The notes under the pieces are model-generated. The model did not search any database. It was not told where the DNA came from and saw only the letters and a program-made list of their open reading frames with translations. DNA of 64,000 nucleotides from positions 1 through 64,000 of the forward strand of contig LNDQ01000040.1 in assembly GCA_001464695.1 (NCBI GenBank), in the 5' to 3' direction. This DNA comes from Betaproteobacteria bacterium Ga0077523 (lineage in GTDB: Bacteria > Pseudomonadota > Gammaproteobacteria > Burkholderiales > Ga0077523). This document shows, piece by piece, positions 8,692 to 16,673 of the stretch (position 1 is the first letter of the stretch; each line of letters begins with the position of its first letter). Made by a program: the position numbers and the translations under genes.

Positions 8692-9570
8692 TTGGGGGTC
8701 GGCTGCGCCAACCCCTGCGGTGGAGTATTGGCTCCCCCTCATCCCCAGCCCTTCTCCACCAGGGAGAAGGGAGCTTCAAGCCCCTCTCCCTCCGGGAGGG
8801 AAGTACACCCCTTCCCCCGCGCGAAGCGTGGGGGAAGGCTGGGATGGGGGCAGCGGTGGTTCGCAGCGAGCCTGGTCGTGCTCCTTTCAGGCGCGCTCCC
8901 GGCCCACGCTGCCGACTGCGCCACAGCCTACGAAACCCGCACACCCACCGGCCCGGATTCAACCGGTCGCTTCTATCTGGGCCGCGAAACCTCGCCTGTC
9001 ATGGGCCACCTCGGTGCCGGCTGGCTCGAGCGTCCCGAACGTGAAGCCGAAGAGAACCCGACAGCGCTGATCAGGCTGCTCGAGGTGAAGCCGACCGACG
9101 TCGTCGCCGACATCGGTGCCGGCACGGGCTATTTCAGTTTTCGCATCGCCCCGCTCGTGCCACGAGGCAAAGTGCTGGCCGTGGACATCCAGCCGGAGAT
9201 GCTGGCCGCGATCCGTGACAAGCGCAAACGCGTGGGCGCTGCCAACGTCGAAGCGGTGCAGGGTCGTGTCGATGACCCTGCGCTGGCAGCAGCTTCCGTG
9301 GACCTTGCCCTGATGGTTGATGTCTACCACGAGTTCTCGCAGCCTTGCGAAATGCTGCGGGCCATCGCCAAAGCGTTGAAGCCGGGCGGCCGGCTGGCGC
9401 TGGTCGAGTATCGCGCAGAGGATTCGAAGGTGCCCATCAAACCACTGCACAAGATGTCACAGGCCCAAGCCGTTCGCGAAGTGGAAGCCGCCGGGCTGCG
9501 CTGGCAACGGACGCTCGACGATCTGCCCTGGCAGCACTTGATGTTCTTCGTCAAACCCGCATCTCAGTAG
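8692..9570 (+). CDS. Secreted class I SAM-dependent methyltransferase with repeat-encoded N-terminus
   Basis: The body is a methyltransferase with motif I VVADIGAGTGYFSFRIAP, acidic loop VLAVDIQPEML and post-motif region LALMVDVYHEFSQP; substrate unknown. A signal-peptide-like stretch, FAASLVVLLSGALPAHAADC, precedes it. No ATG lies in frame between the lpoB stop (8691) and that stretch; the frame opens with TTG at 8692 (another TTG is at 8728). About 40 residues between are translated from repeat element R2 (8734-8850). Either the true start is a weak non-ATG codon just before the hydrophobic stretch, or a repeat inserted and replaced the original 5' end. The C-terminal three quarters is confident; the start is not. 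Confidence 0.8.
   Translation: MGVGCANPCGGVLAPPHPQPFSTREKGASSPSPSGREVHPFPRAKRGGRLGWGQRWFAASLVVLLSGALPAHAADCATAYETRTPTGPDSTGRFYLGRETSPVMGHLGAGWLERPEREAEENPTALIRLLEVKPTDVVADIGAGTGYFSFRIAPLVPRGKVLAVDIQPEMLAAIRDKRKRVGAANVEAVQGRVDDPALAAASVDLALMVDVYHEFSQPCEMLRAIAKALKPGGRLALVEYRAEDSKVPIKPLHKMSQAQAVREVEAAGLRWQRTLDDLPWQHLMFFVKPASQ
8734..8850. repeat. Two-hairpin repeat element (copy R2) overlapping a coding 5' end
   Basis: Imperfect terminal inverted repeat: 8734-8750 CCCCCTCATCCCCAGCC against 8837-8850 GGCTGGGATGGGGG. Inner hairpins include CCCTTCTCC.../GGAGAAGGG and CCTTCCCCC.../GGGGGAAGG flanking GCGCGAAGC. It shares layout and sequence with R1 and R3. It lies between the lpoB stop and the methyltransferase body and is read through in the methyltransferase frame. 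Confidence 0.75.
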
Positions 9571-9598
9571 AGTCCTGTTCCGCCCCTTCGATAGCGTC

Positions 9599-10456
9599 AT
9601 GGCGTACCCAAGTAGCATCCGGCTCGCTGCCGGAACGATGCTGTTCGCCGCCGTCAGCGCGTCTGCGCAGGACTACGACGAGCACGCCGAACTCGCATCG
9701 CACAAGCGCGAAGCGGTCGAACGGGTGGCTAACGCCCACACCCAGGAACTGGTCACCGGCGCAGCGAACCTGATCATCAAGCAGGCATCGATCCGCGTTG
9801 CGCGCGGGCTGCTCGCCCAATGGGGCAAGGAGGCCGGCCTCGGGCCCACCTGGAAGGAAGGCGGCGAGCATTGGCAGAAGGCCGAGACGCTGCTGCTCGA
9901 AGAGACGGTCGAACCGATGAAGAACGTCGCGACCGGCACCTGGGTCAAGGACATCTGGGTCGACTACGTCGGCAAGACCTTCGGCGGCGAGGAAGCCGAC
10001 GTCATCGCGACCCATCTCGAATCCTCGTCGGGCCAGGCGCAGGTGGCGATGATGGACTGGTTCATCGGCGAGACCACGCTCTTCAACTACACCTACACCG
10101 GGCGCTTCCAGTACGACCTGAAGGGGGCGGAAGGCGAATTGAAGGCGCTGCAGAAGATCGCCGTGCCGCGCATCCCGGAGAAGGACAACGAGATCGGTTT
10201 CACCACGAAGAACCGCGATGCGTGGCAGTTCGTCGCGTGCAGCCCGCAGAATCCGACATGCATGGGGCCACGCTACGCCAAGCTACTGGGCGGTGCGCTG
10301 CAGGGTGGACTGATCCGCCACATCGACAAGATCACGGCCGAGGTCCAGGACAAGATGAAGGGACGGCGGGCAGACGTCCAGCCGATACTGGACGCATTCC
10401 GCGCCTCCCTCGAGCCGCCTGCGGACACGTCACCGCCTGTCGGGAGCGACCGCTGA
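9599..10456 (+). CDS. Secreted protein of unknown function
   Basis: I do not recognise this 285-residue protein. It begins with a signal peptide (MAYPSSIRLAAGTMLFAAVSASAQ, cleavage before DYDEH). The mature part is mainly helical and charged, with a Trp-rich middle (GTWVKDIWVDYVGKTFGGEEADV), a MMDWFIGETTLFNYTYTG segment, and one Cys pair (ACSPQNPTC) that could form a disulphide. No catalytic signature was seen. It lies 28 bp after the methyltransferase stop on the same strand and may be in that transcription unit. Confidence 0.75.
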   Translation: MAYPSSIRLAAGTMLFAAVSASAQDYDEHAELASHKREAVERVANAHTQELVTGAANLIIKQASIRVARGLLAQWGKEAGLGPTWKEGGEHWQKAETLLLEETVEPMKNVATGTWVKDIWVDYVGKTFGGEEADVIATHLESSSGQAQVAMMDWFIGETTLFNYTYTGRFQYDLKGAEGELKALQKIAVPRIPEKDNEIGFTTKNRDAWQFVACSPQNPTCMGPRYAKLLGGALQGGLIRHIDKITAEVQDKMKGRRADVQPILDAFRASLEPPADTSPPVGSDR

Positions 10457-10489
10457 AATGAAGCCGCCCGTACGCTCCAAGCAGTCGCT

Positions 10490-10538
10490 GCGCCCGAGGG
10501 GGCGCCTCAGTGGCTTGGGGTGGCCCGGCGCCACTGAG
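10490..10538. repeat. Intercistronic double-hairpin repeat, copy A
   Basis: Hairpin 1 is GCGCCC (10490-10495) paired with GGGCGC (10500-10505). Hairpin 2 is CTCAGTGGC (10506-10514) paired with GCCACTGAG (10530-10538) around the 15-nt loop TTGGGGTGGCCCGGC. The same architecture and nearly the same loop recur at 40294-40343 and twice at 63037-63146, with different but complementary arms. Nothing else was recognised in the 259-bp gap 10457-10715 between two convergent genes. Confidence 0.8.
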
Positions 10539-10715
10539 ATGACGTCCCCGCGATAGGCCATCAGCCGGGTCGCCGTCGTTTCTGACGGACTGCTCTTGGC
10601 GCCACTGCGCCCTCTCGACGTTGCGCCTGGTCGAATCTCGGGGCACACGCGCGGCCGCGTCCTGCGTCGCCAACGAACCAGATGGAGAGGGGCCCCTGGA
10701 ATCCAGCCCTTGCAC

Positions 10716-11582
10716 TCAGGTATGCCGGTCCCGTGGAATCGCCATCCGGTACCCGAAGCTCAACAAAGCGAGCCCGGCTCCGAGCAGCCATGCGATTCCG
10801 GGCTCCGGTACGGGCGTAATCCATCCGAGCGGCGCACCGGCGTCACTACCGAGGACGACTCCGGGGTCATGCACGAGGCTCAGCTGGGCGGAGTTACTGA
10901 AGTCGGCTGCACCGATGCCCACCGTACTGGAACCGTGAACTCTCAGCTCGAACCATAGTTGCACGGAAGTACCCGGCGCAATCGTCAAGCTCGGAACGAT
11001 CAGGGTCATATCCAGGCGATCGAGCGACGATTCCGCTACGATCAGGTTGCCGCCGGCGGCAATGGCGGGCACGAATTCGTTGTCCGTGCTGAGGAGGGTA
11101 CCGTCTCCATCGAAGACCTTGGTGACGGTGTGCGTAGCCTGGGTCACGTAGGTGTCACCCCCCTGTTTGACCGACAACCTCGCGAACGCTATCGCACGAC
11201 TTCCCCCACCGAATCCTAGGTCGAACGTGTCCAGCAAGTAGTCGCCGACAACGCGAACGGACGGATACAGACGCCCCGCTTGGCCTGAGTTGGTCAGCAG
11301 CAACCCGGGAGCAAGAATCCCTGCGGTCACGTTTCCGGAGGTCTGATTGCGCGTGCCCTCCCCACTGGCCTTGAACAGACCAGGCGAAAGTTCGGCACTT
11401 GCGGATGCGAAGGACACGCTGTCCGCGATCACGGTCGGGTGCGTCGAGATAGCGCCGTCCACAGTGACGTAGACGGTTGCCGAAACAGCCAGGGTACTGA
11501 CACTGGCTACCACGAGACCGAACACGAGGGAGCCGATTGCCCGAATGCGATGAGTGACGCGGATATTGTTGAATGTAAACAT
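10716..11582 (-). CDS. PEP-CTERM sorting-domain surface protein
   Basis: Exported protein of 288 residues ending in a PEP-CTERM signal: VPEPGIAWLLGAGLALLSFG plus a short basic tail. This directs cleavage by an exosortase, usually with export to the surface or exopolysaccharide matrix. An N-terminal hydrophobic signal (about residues 14-36) is followed by a beta-rich body without recognised enzyme motifs. I chose the ATG at 11582 (MFTFNN) because GAGGAGGT lies at optimal spacing; the frame's GTG three codons earlier would overlap that ribosome site. The exosortase itself is not in the window. Confidence 0.85.
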   Translation of the reverse strand: MFTFNNIRVTHRIRAIGSLVFGLVVASVSTLAVSATVYVTVDGAISTHPTVIADSVSFASASAELSPGLFKASGEGTRNQTSGNVTAGILAPGLLLTNSGQAGRLYPSVRVVGDYLLDTFDLGFGGGSRAIAFARLSVKQGGDTYVTQATHTVTKVFDGDGTLLSTDNEFVPAIAAGGNLIVAESSLDRLDMTLIVPSLTIAPGTSVQLWFELRVHGSSTVGIGAADFSNSAQLSLVHDPGVVLGSDAGAPLGWITPVPEPGIAWLLGAGLALLSFGYRMAIPRDRHT

Positions 11583-11661
11583 TGCCGACACCTCCTCGCT
11601 ACACCTCGCGTTCGACGGTAGGCCTGGGTAGCCGCGAGTGTCAATCTGAACTGCGAGGCGA

Positions 11662-12915
11662 TCAATCGCCGAGTTCCACCTGGATCAGCAGTGGTCGATG
11701 GCCTCCATCCGCTGTCGACTGCCAGCCTCCGACGTAGCAGCGCCCTGCATCGTCGCGTGTGGTCGAGCCATACAGCAAGGGTCCGACCACCTCGTGCGTG
11801 TCGAAAGGAAACGCCCGCGACGTGCGTGAGGCGAGATCGAACACGATCCATTCGTAGCGATCGCCGCGGCGGGCGATGCCCGCCACCAGCGTTCGACCGT
11901 CGAGGGCGAATAGCGACGGCGCATACGACGCCCCCTGCGGGTGGAACCATCCCAACGCGGTGATCCGTGCAGCGGCACCCTCGCGCGGTTCGATCGAGTA
12001 AAGGTGGCCCGTGTGGGTCGTGAACAGCGATCGCCCATCGGCCAGCGCCGCAAGGCCGACGATGCCGTGATCCTCGGCCGCGGGAGTCTCGGCGAAATAG
12101 TGTTCGAGCGGCGTCACCGCCCGTTCGCGCAGTTCGGTATCGAACTCCACCAGCACCGCACGTAACGTTCCATAGCCATCGCGCGTGACGCGCGGCACGA
12201 ACGCATGGCCATCGGCGCCGGCGATTACATTGCGCGATGCATGACCGCCGACCGCACCGACCACGACCCGCTGTTGCTGCCGCGTGACGCTGTCGAACTG
12301 GTACAGCACGTGATCCCAATAGCCGAGCGCGTAGATCCAGCGCCCACCGCCGGCCGCTGCCACCAGACCCTCCGGCGCCGCGAACAGATGTTCCCATCGA
12401 CCCGACTCGACGTCCACGCGCCACAGGTGGCTACCCCACTTCGGTAGCGCAGAACCGTCCTCGACCTCACCTTCTTCGTCCATGGAGGTGAAGTAGAGCC
12501 GGCCATCGTCGCCCGGCACTATCTTCGAGTGGATCTTCACTTGCCCCGCACCGGGACGCAGCACGTCGACCTCGGCAAGCCGCTCCACGACGCCGCCGAA
12601 ATCGCGCCATGCGTTCGTTACCGGATCGAACTGCATCAGATGAGCGCTTCCGCCCGGCGCCTTGGCCGACACACCGATCCAGATGCGCCCGGTCGCGTCG
12701 CGTCCGGTCGCGCCCCAGATGCTGTTCGCATCGACGAAACCCGGCACCTCGATGACGCGCGTGCGCGGTGCCCGCCAGGGATCCGCGGATAGCAGCCCGA
12801 ACCGGCTGCCGGTGCGCCTCTCCACGTCGGCGAACTGGGCACGCGCAGAACCGGCAACGGTCATCCCGGCGGCGGCGCCCGCCACCGCCACGATGAAAGA
12901 GCGCCTACGGATCAT
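11662..12915 (-). CDS. Tat-exported beta-propeller protein of unknown function
   Basis: A 417-residue protein starting MIRRRSFIVAVAGAAAG, a twin-arginine signal (RRRSFI), cleaved near GSARAQ. The body contains repeated blade-like segments with W/D pairs: WGATGRDATGRIWIGVS, GDDGRLYFTSMDEEG, GSHLWRVDVESGRWEHLF, ADGRSLFTTHTGHLYSIEP. It resembles Vgb/SMP-30-like propellers, but no metal or catalytic residues can be assigned. Export by Tat suggests cofactor binding or cytoplasmic folding. It lies 52 bp downstream of a TetR gene on the same strand and is probably co-transcribed with it and under its control. The ATG at 12915 is chosen for the Tat signal. Confidence 0.75.
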   Translation of the reverse strand: MIRRRSFIVAVAGAAAGMTVAGSARAQFADVERRTGSRFGLLSADPWRAPRTRVIEVPGFVDANSIWGATGRDATGRIWIGVSAKAPGGSAHLMQFDPVTNAWRDFGGVVERLAEVDVLRPGAGQVKIHSKIVPGDDGRLYFTSMDEEGEVEDGSALPKWGSHLWRVDVESGRWEHLFAAPEGLVAAAGGGRWIYALGYWDHVLYQFDSVTRQQQRVVVGAVGGHASRNVIAGADGHAFVPRVTRDGYGTLRAVLVEFDTELRERAVTPLEHYFAETPAAEDHGIVGLAALADGRSLFTTHTGHLYSIEPREGAAARITALGWFHPQGASYAPSLFALDGRTLVAGIARRGDRYEWIVFDLASRTSRAFPFDTHEVVGPLLYGSTTRDDAGRCYVGGWQSTADGGHRPLLIQVELGD

Positions 12916-12967
12916 GTCGACGATGGCATGCGGCTGACGATCGTCGTGCCCGCAGCCGCCCCCGGAT

Positions 12968-13582
12968 TCACCGGGTGCCCTGCAACCCCGCAAATGCCAC
13001 CTTGACCAGGTACTCCGTCACCTGCTGGTGGGTATATCGACCGCTCATCTGCAGGTATTCGACGGCCGGATCGCAGGTGCGCGCGTACAGGCTGAAGACC
13101 ACCACGTCCGGCGGCAGGCCCGGGTCGAGCACCCCTTGCGCCTGGGCCGCCTTGACCAGATCCAGCATGCGTTCGTTCAAGGCGAGGATGCGCTTCACGT
13201 AGTCGCGGTTGGCCAGCAGGTTCGATTGCAGGGTCGAACTGGTGGACGGCAGCAGCGGCAATCCACCGTCCAGGCGCAGGTCGAGCGCCCAGCGCAACAG
13301 GCCCCGCATCTTGTCCACCGGTGCGAGCTCCGGTGGCAGGCTTTCGAGGAAGGCGATCGCCTGATCCAGCAAGTGGATCATCACCGCCGCGGCGAGTGAC
13401 TCCTTGGAGCTGAAGTGCTTGTACAGGCTCGCCTTGGCGATCCCGGCTTCGGCGGCGACCTCGTCCACGGTCATGAGGTCGTACCCCTTCTTCGCGAGCA
13501 TCACCCGGGTGGCGTCGAGGATGGCGTCCTCGCGGACCTTCTGTTGCTGCTGACGCACGGTCAGCCTGGCAAGAATACCCAT
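12968..13582 (-). CDS. TetR-family transcriptional regulator (paralogue 1)
   Basis: A 204-residue TetR-type repressor with N-terminal helix-turn-helix at about residues 20-65 (LMTVDEVAAEAGIAKASLYKHFSSKESLAAA). The C-terminal ligand domain holds GGLPLLPSTSSTLQSNLLAN and YARTCDPAVEYLQMSGRY. These motifs are closely shared with the TetR at 37831-38445, so the two are paralogues. A perfect palindrome, TGAACT-AATC-AGTTCA, lies 13 bp upstream of its start (13595-13610) and is a likely autoregulatory operator. The divergent neighbour is a fasciclin-domain gene; the downstream neighbour is the Tat propeller. Confidence 0.92.
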   Translation of the reverse strand: MGILARLTVRQQQQKVREDAILDATRVMLAKKGYDLMTVDEVAAEAGIAKASLYKHFSSKESLAAAVMIHLLDQAIAFLESLPPELAPVDKMRGLLRWALDLRLDGGLPLLPSTSSTLQSNLLANRDYVKRILALNERMLDLVKAAQAQGVLDPGLPPDVVVFSLYARTCDPAVEYLQMSGRYTHQQVTEYLVKVAFAGLQGTR

Positions 13583-13594
13583 CGGTTGTTTTTG

Positions 13595-13610
13595 TGAACT
13601 AATCAGTTCA
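13595..13610. promoter_or_regulatory. Probable TetR operator palindrome
   Basis: TGAACT (13595-13600), a 4-bp AATC spacer and AGTTCA (13605-13610) form a perfect dyad in an AT-richer stretch between the divergent TetR (start 13582) and fasciclin (start 13772) genes. Its size and position fit a TetR dimer site. Assignment to the adjacent regulator is inference. Confidence 0.6.
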
Positions 13611-13771
13611 AGTTATAGTCTCATTGGTTGCGGTTGGAGTCGTTCGGGGCCTGCTCGGTTCCGGCAGCTCCCCCGGAAGGCCGGTGGCGCCCCGGTCCCC
13701 CGGCAGCCGCAAGCTCGTCGGCCCCTTCCCGGGAGCCGTCCATTCCACTCGTAGATTCAGGAGTTTCGACC

Positions 13772-14269
13772 ATGATTGCTCGCCGTGCCCTCATCGCTGC
13801 CGCCGTTGCCGGCATCCTCTCCGCCTGCGCCAACATGTCCCAGGCCGACAAGACCACCCCCGCCGCCAAGTCCGATATCGTGGACACCGCGGTGGCGGCC
13901 GGGAACTTCAAGACGCTCGTGACCGCCGTCCAGGCTGCCGGCCTCGTGGATACCTTGAAGAGCCCCGGACCCTTCACCGTGTTCGCGCCGACCGACGAGG
14001 CGTTCGCCAAGTTGCCGCCCGGCACCGTGGACGCGCTCCTCAAGGACAAGGCCGCGCTCACCAAGGTGCTAACGTACCACGTCGTACCCGGCGCAGTGAT
14101 GGCCAAGGACGTGCCGACGGCCAACGTGAAGACCGTTCAAGGCCAGACTGTCGCCCTCAAGAAGGATGGCTCGGGCGTGACCGTCAACAACGCCAAGGTG
14201 GTGGCTGCCGACATCGTCGCGACCAACGGCGTGATCCACGTGATCGACACCGTGATCCTGCCGCAGTAA
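13772..14269 (+). CDS. Fasciclin (FAS1) domain lipoprotein
   Basis: A 165-residue secreted protein with a single FAS1 domain. The signal ([19 protein letters not shown]) ends in a lipobox-like LSAC (Cys19). The FAS1 domain spans about residues 38-164 with the hallmark H1 motif [17 protein letters not shown], then LTYHVVPG (YH motif) and [13 protein letters not shown]. Such proteins mediate adhesion or matrix association at the cell surface. The ATG at 13772 has AGGAG at 8-bp spacing; the frame remains open upstream but is Pro/Ser-rich and probably not translated. It is divergent from TetR paralogue 1 with a palindrome between them. Confidence 0.92.
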   Translation: MIARRALIAAAVAGILSACANMSQADKTTPAAKSDIVDTAVAAGNFKTLVTAVQAAGLVDTLKSPGPFTVFAPTDEAFAKLPPGTVDALLKDKAALTKVLTYHVVPGAVMAKDVPTANVKTVQGQTVALKKDGSGVTVNNAKVVAADIVATNGVIHVIDTVILPQ

Positions 14270-14370
14270 CGCGGGCGGATGCGGCCTCCGTGCTCCAACG
14301 CGAGGCCGCGCAGAACACGTCTGGCACGGTCATGTGCAGCCACCGTGAAGGTGGCTGCTTCCGATGCGGA

Positions 14371-15759
14371 TCAGGCGACTCGCATCCCGGCACTGCTACT
14401 GCGCGGCAAGATCACGCGCGCATCGAGCCCACCGCCGGCACGGTTGGCGAGAGTCACATCACCACCCATGGCCTGGGCCAGATTGCGTGCGATCGACAGG
14501 CCCAGTCCGGTACCGCCGGTGCCCTGATTGCGCGACCCTTCGAGCCGGTGGAACGGCTCGAACACCTTGTCCAGCAGCTCGCCGGGAATACCGGGCCCGC
14601 GATCGCGCACCGCGATGGTGAGTCGGTCCGCCCGATCGTCGACCGCAATCTCCACGTCGCGCGCGTAGTGGAGCGCGTTGTCGAGCAGGTTCTGCAGGAT
14701 GCGTCGCAGGCCGAGCGGCTTGCCGGCAAACGGCGTGCTGACCCTGCCGCTGACGACGACCGGATGACCCAGTTCTTCGGCATCGGCCCGCAACGCTTCC
14801 AGCAGTGCGTCCACGTCGATGGGGCTCAGCGGCTCGCGATCGTCCAGGCCCCGCATGTAGTCGAGCGTCGTGCCGACCATGCGCTGCATCTCGTCCAGAT
14901 CGCGCAGGAATTTCTCGCGGAGCGCCGTGTCCTCGAGCAGCTCGGCGCGCAGGCGCAACCGCGTGATCGGCGTCTTGAGATCGTGCGACATGGCCGCCAG
15001 GATCGCCGTGCGCGTGTGCACGTAACGGCCCAGCCGCTCCTGCATCGTATTGAACGCGCGTGCCGCCCGTCGCACCTCCTGCGGTCCTGTCTCCGGCACC
15101 GGCGGCTGGTCGATGTTGCGGCCCAGTTCGTCCGCGGCCTCGGCGAGGCCCTTGAGCGGCCGGGTCACCCAGCGCACCACGACGAACGACAGGATCGCCA
15201 CCACGACCAGCATCACCGCCAGATTCTGGACCACGCGCGTGGGCCAGCGCGGCAGGCGGCGCGGTTCCTCCAGCGCGAACCGCGCCCAGCTGCCGTCGTC
15301 GAGCTGCGCCAGCACGTTGAACGCGAAGCGCTCGGTGCGCTCGCCCATGGTGCCGGGCACCGTCGCCTCGCCGAACCGGCGCGTCACGCCGACCCCCAGC
15401 GTACGTTGCGCGCCAATGCGGTCCTTGAGCATGCCGAGCATTGCAACAGCGTCATCGTCGTCCGGGTCGGGCTCGGCCGCCGTCTGCGGCGGGGCGAGCA
15501 GCTCGATCTTCACACCCTGGGCTTCGGCGATCTCGGCCAGCGCCACACGCTGCGTCGGCGGCAGGCGATCGAGCAGCTTGATGAGATCCACCACCCGTCG
15601 TGCGGCCGGTCCCGCACTCGCCCGGAACACCGAGGCTTCGCGATCCAGCATCTGTACGAACAGCGTGATGCCCATCGTGAGCACGAGCACGCCGATGAAC
15701 GTGAGCGCGATGCGCCCGAACAGCGAATCGGGCACGAGCCGCCGCAACCATCCGTACAT
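14371..15759 (-). CDS. OmpR-pathway sensor histidine kinase (EnvZ/CpxA-like)
   Basis: Inner-membrane sensor kinase of 462 residues. The first membrane helix is at about 13-36 (IALTFIGVLVLTMGITLFVQ). A periplasmic sensor of about 140 residues contains an Asp run (EPDPDDDDAV). The second helix (NLAVMLVVVAILSFVVV) leads into HAMP (RPLKGLAEAADELG). HisKA carries the phospho-His in AAMSHDLKTPITRLR. HATPase_c has N box (QNLLDNALHYA) and G boxes (VRDRGPGIP, GTGGTGLGLSIA). The ATG at 15759 follows GGGGAGGGG; residues read upstream of it derive from a GC-rich hairpin repeat. It is downstream of its partner OmpR-type regulator and divergent from the efflux operon. Confidence 0.93.
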   Translation of the reverse strand: MYGWLRRLVPDSLFGRIALTFIGVLVLTMGITLFVQMLDREASVFRASAGPAARRVVDLIKLLDRLPPTQRVALAEIAEAQGVKIELLAPPQTAAEPDPDDDDAVAMLGMLKDRIGAQRTLGVGVTRRFGEATVPGTMGERTERFAFNVLAQLDDGSWARFALEEPRRLPRWPTRVVQNLAVMLVVVAILSFVVVRWVTRPLKGLAEAADELGRNIDQPPVPETGPQEVRRAARAFNTMQERLGRYVHTRTAILAAMSHDLKTPITRLRLRAELLEDTALREKFLRDLDEMQRMVGTTLDYMRGLDDREPLSPIDVDALLEALRADAEELGHPVVVSGRVSTPFAGKPLGLRRILQNLLDNALHYARDVEIAVDDRADRLTIAVRDRGPGIPGELLDKVFEPFHRLEGSRNQGTGGTGLGLSIARNLAQAMGGDVTLANRAGGGLDARVILPRSSSAGMRVA

Positions 15760-15806
15760 CCCCTCCCCCGCCGCGGGCGGGCGAGGGTCAGGGTGGGGGC
15801 CGCCGT

Positions 15807-16529
15807 TCAAGCTGCCGCCCGCACAGCCGCCGCCAGTACATACCCCTCGCCGCGCACCGTGCGAATGATCTCCGGATCACGTCCGGCATCGCCCAGGCGC
15901 TGCCGCAACCGGCTCACCTGCACGTCGATGCTGCGGTCGAGCGGATCGGCTTCGCGCCCGACGGTGAGGTCCATCAACTGGTCGCGTGACAGCACCCGGT
16001 TCGGATACGCCAGGAACACCCGCAGCAACCGGTACTCCGCGCCCGACAGCGCCACCACCACCTGCTGCGGCGACACGAGGTGGCGCGCTTCCAGATCGAG
16101 AGTCCACCCGGCGAACGCGAGCGCCTTGGCGTCGTCCGGTTCCAGCACCGGCGGCATGGCGCGCGAGCGGCGCAGCACCGATTTCACGCGCGCGAGCAGT
16201 TCGCGCGGATTGAACGGCTTCGGCAGGTAGTCATCGGCACCCAGCTCCAGGCCCACGATGCGATCGGTGTCCTCGCCCTTGGCCGTCAGCATGATGACCG
16301 GCAGCGCCTTCTTCACGCCGAGCTGCCGGCACAGCGAGAAACCATCTTCGCCCGGCAGCATCACGTCGAGGATCACCAGGTCCACCTGCGCGGAGTCGAG
16401 CGTCTGCCACATGGCGCGGCCGTCCGGCACCACCGTCGCGCGGTAGCCGTTGCGCCGCAGGTAGTCGCCCAGCAGCGAGCGGATCTCGAGGTCGTCGTCG
16501 ACGACGAGGATGTGATCCTGCGTATCCAT
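15807..16529 (-). CDS. OmpR-family response regulator
   Basis: A 240-residue DNA-binding response regulator. The receiver domain (residues 5-118) has acidic residues in ILVVDDDLE, phospho-Asp in DLVILDVMLPGEDG and the conserved Lys in DDYLPKPF. The winged helix (about 140-235) includes LSGAEYRLLRVFLAYPNRVLSRDQLMD and VSRLRQRLGD...RTVRGEGYVL. It is co-oriented with the histidine kinase just downstream and divergent from the TolC-MacA-MacB operon 144 bp away, which it plausibly controls. Confidence 0.95.
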   Translation of the reverse strand: MDTQDHILVVDDDLEIRSLLGDYLRRNGYRATVVPDGRAMWQTLDSAQVDLVILDVMLPGEDGFSLCRQLGVKKALPVIMLTAKGEDTDRIVGLELGADDYLPKPFNPRELLARVKSVLRRSRAMPPVLEPDDAKALAFAGWTLDLEARHLVSPQQVVVALSGAEYRLLRVFLAYPNRVLSRDQLMDLTVGREADPLDRSIDVQVSRLRQRLGDAGRDPEIIRTVRGEGYVLAAAVRAAA

Positions 16530-16572
16530 GACCTATTTGTACCGCGTCCGGGCCGGCCCGTGGGTGACCATG

Positions 16573-16620
16573 TTGTAAGGGACCTTTGCGGCCCACGGGA
16601 GTTGACATACTGCGTTACAA
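16573..16620. promoter_or_regulatory. Candidate regulatory dyad between response regulator and efflux operon
   Basis: TTGTAA (16573-16578) and its complement TTACAA (16615-16620) lie symmetrically in the 144-bp divergent gap. A TTGACA hexamer sits at 16602-16607, but no convincing -10 box lies 16-18 bp after it. The pair of half-sites could be a split binding site for the OmpR-type regulator. Evidence is positional only. Confidence 0.3.
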
Positions 16621-16673
16621 AATTCCCGACGCCTGATATGCAGCGTTTACACGGGGCTGTTTCAATATCCACC

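Noticed and set aside
13624-16230. 868-codon plus-strand open frame across the fasciclin gene and the histidine kinase region
   Set aside because: The overlapping minus-strand kinase and regulator have intact catalytic motifs; this frame is Arg/His/Gln-rich with no recognisable domain.
16602-16607. TTGACA as the -35 box of the efflux operon promoter
   Set aside because: No acceptable -10 hexamer lies at 16-18 bp; TGATAT is about 25 bp away. Not reported as a promoter.
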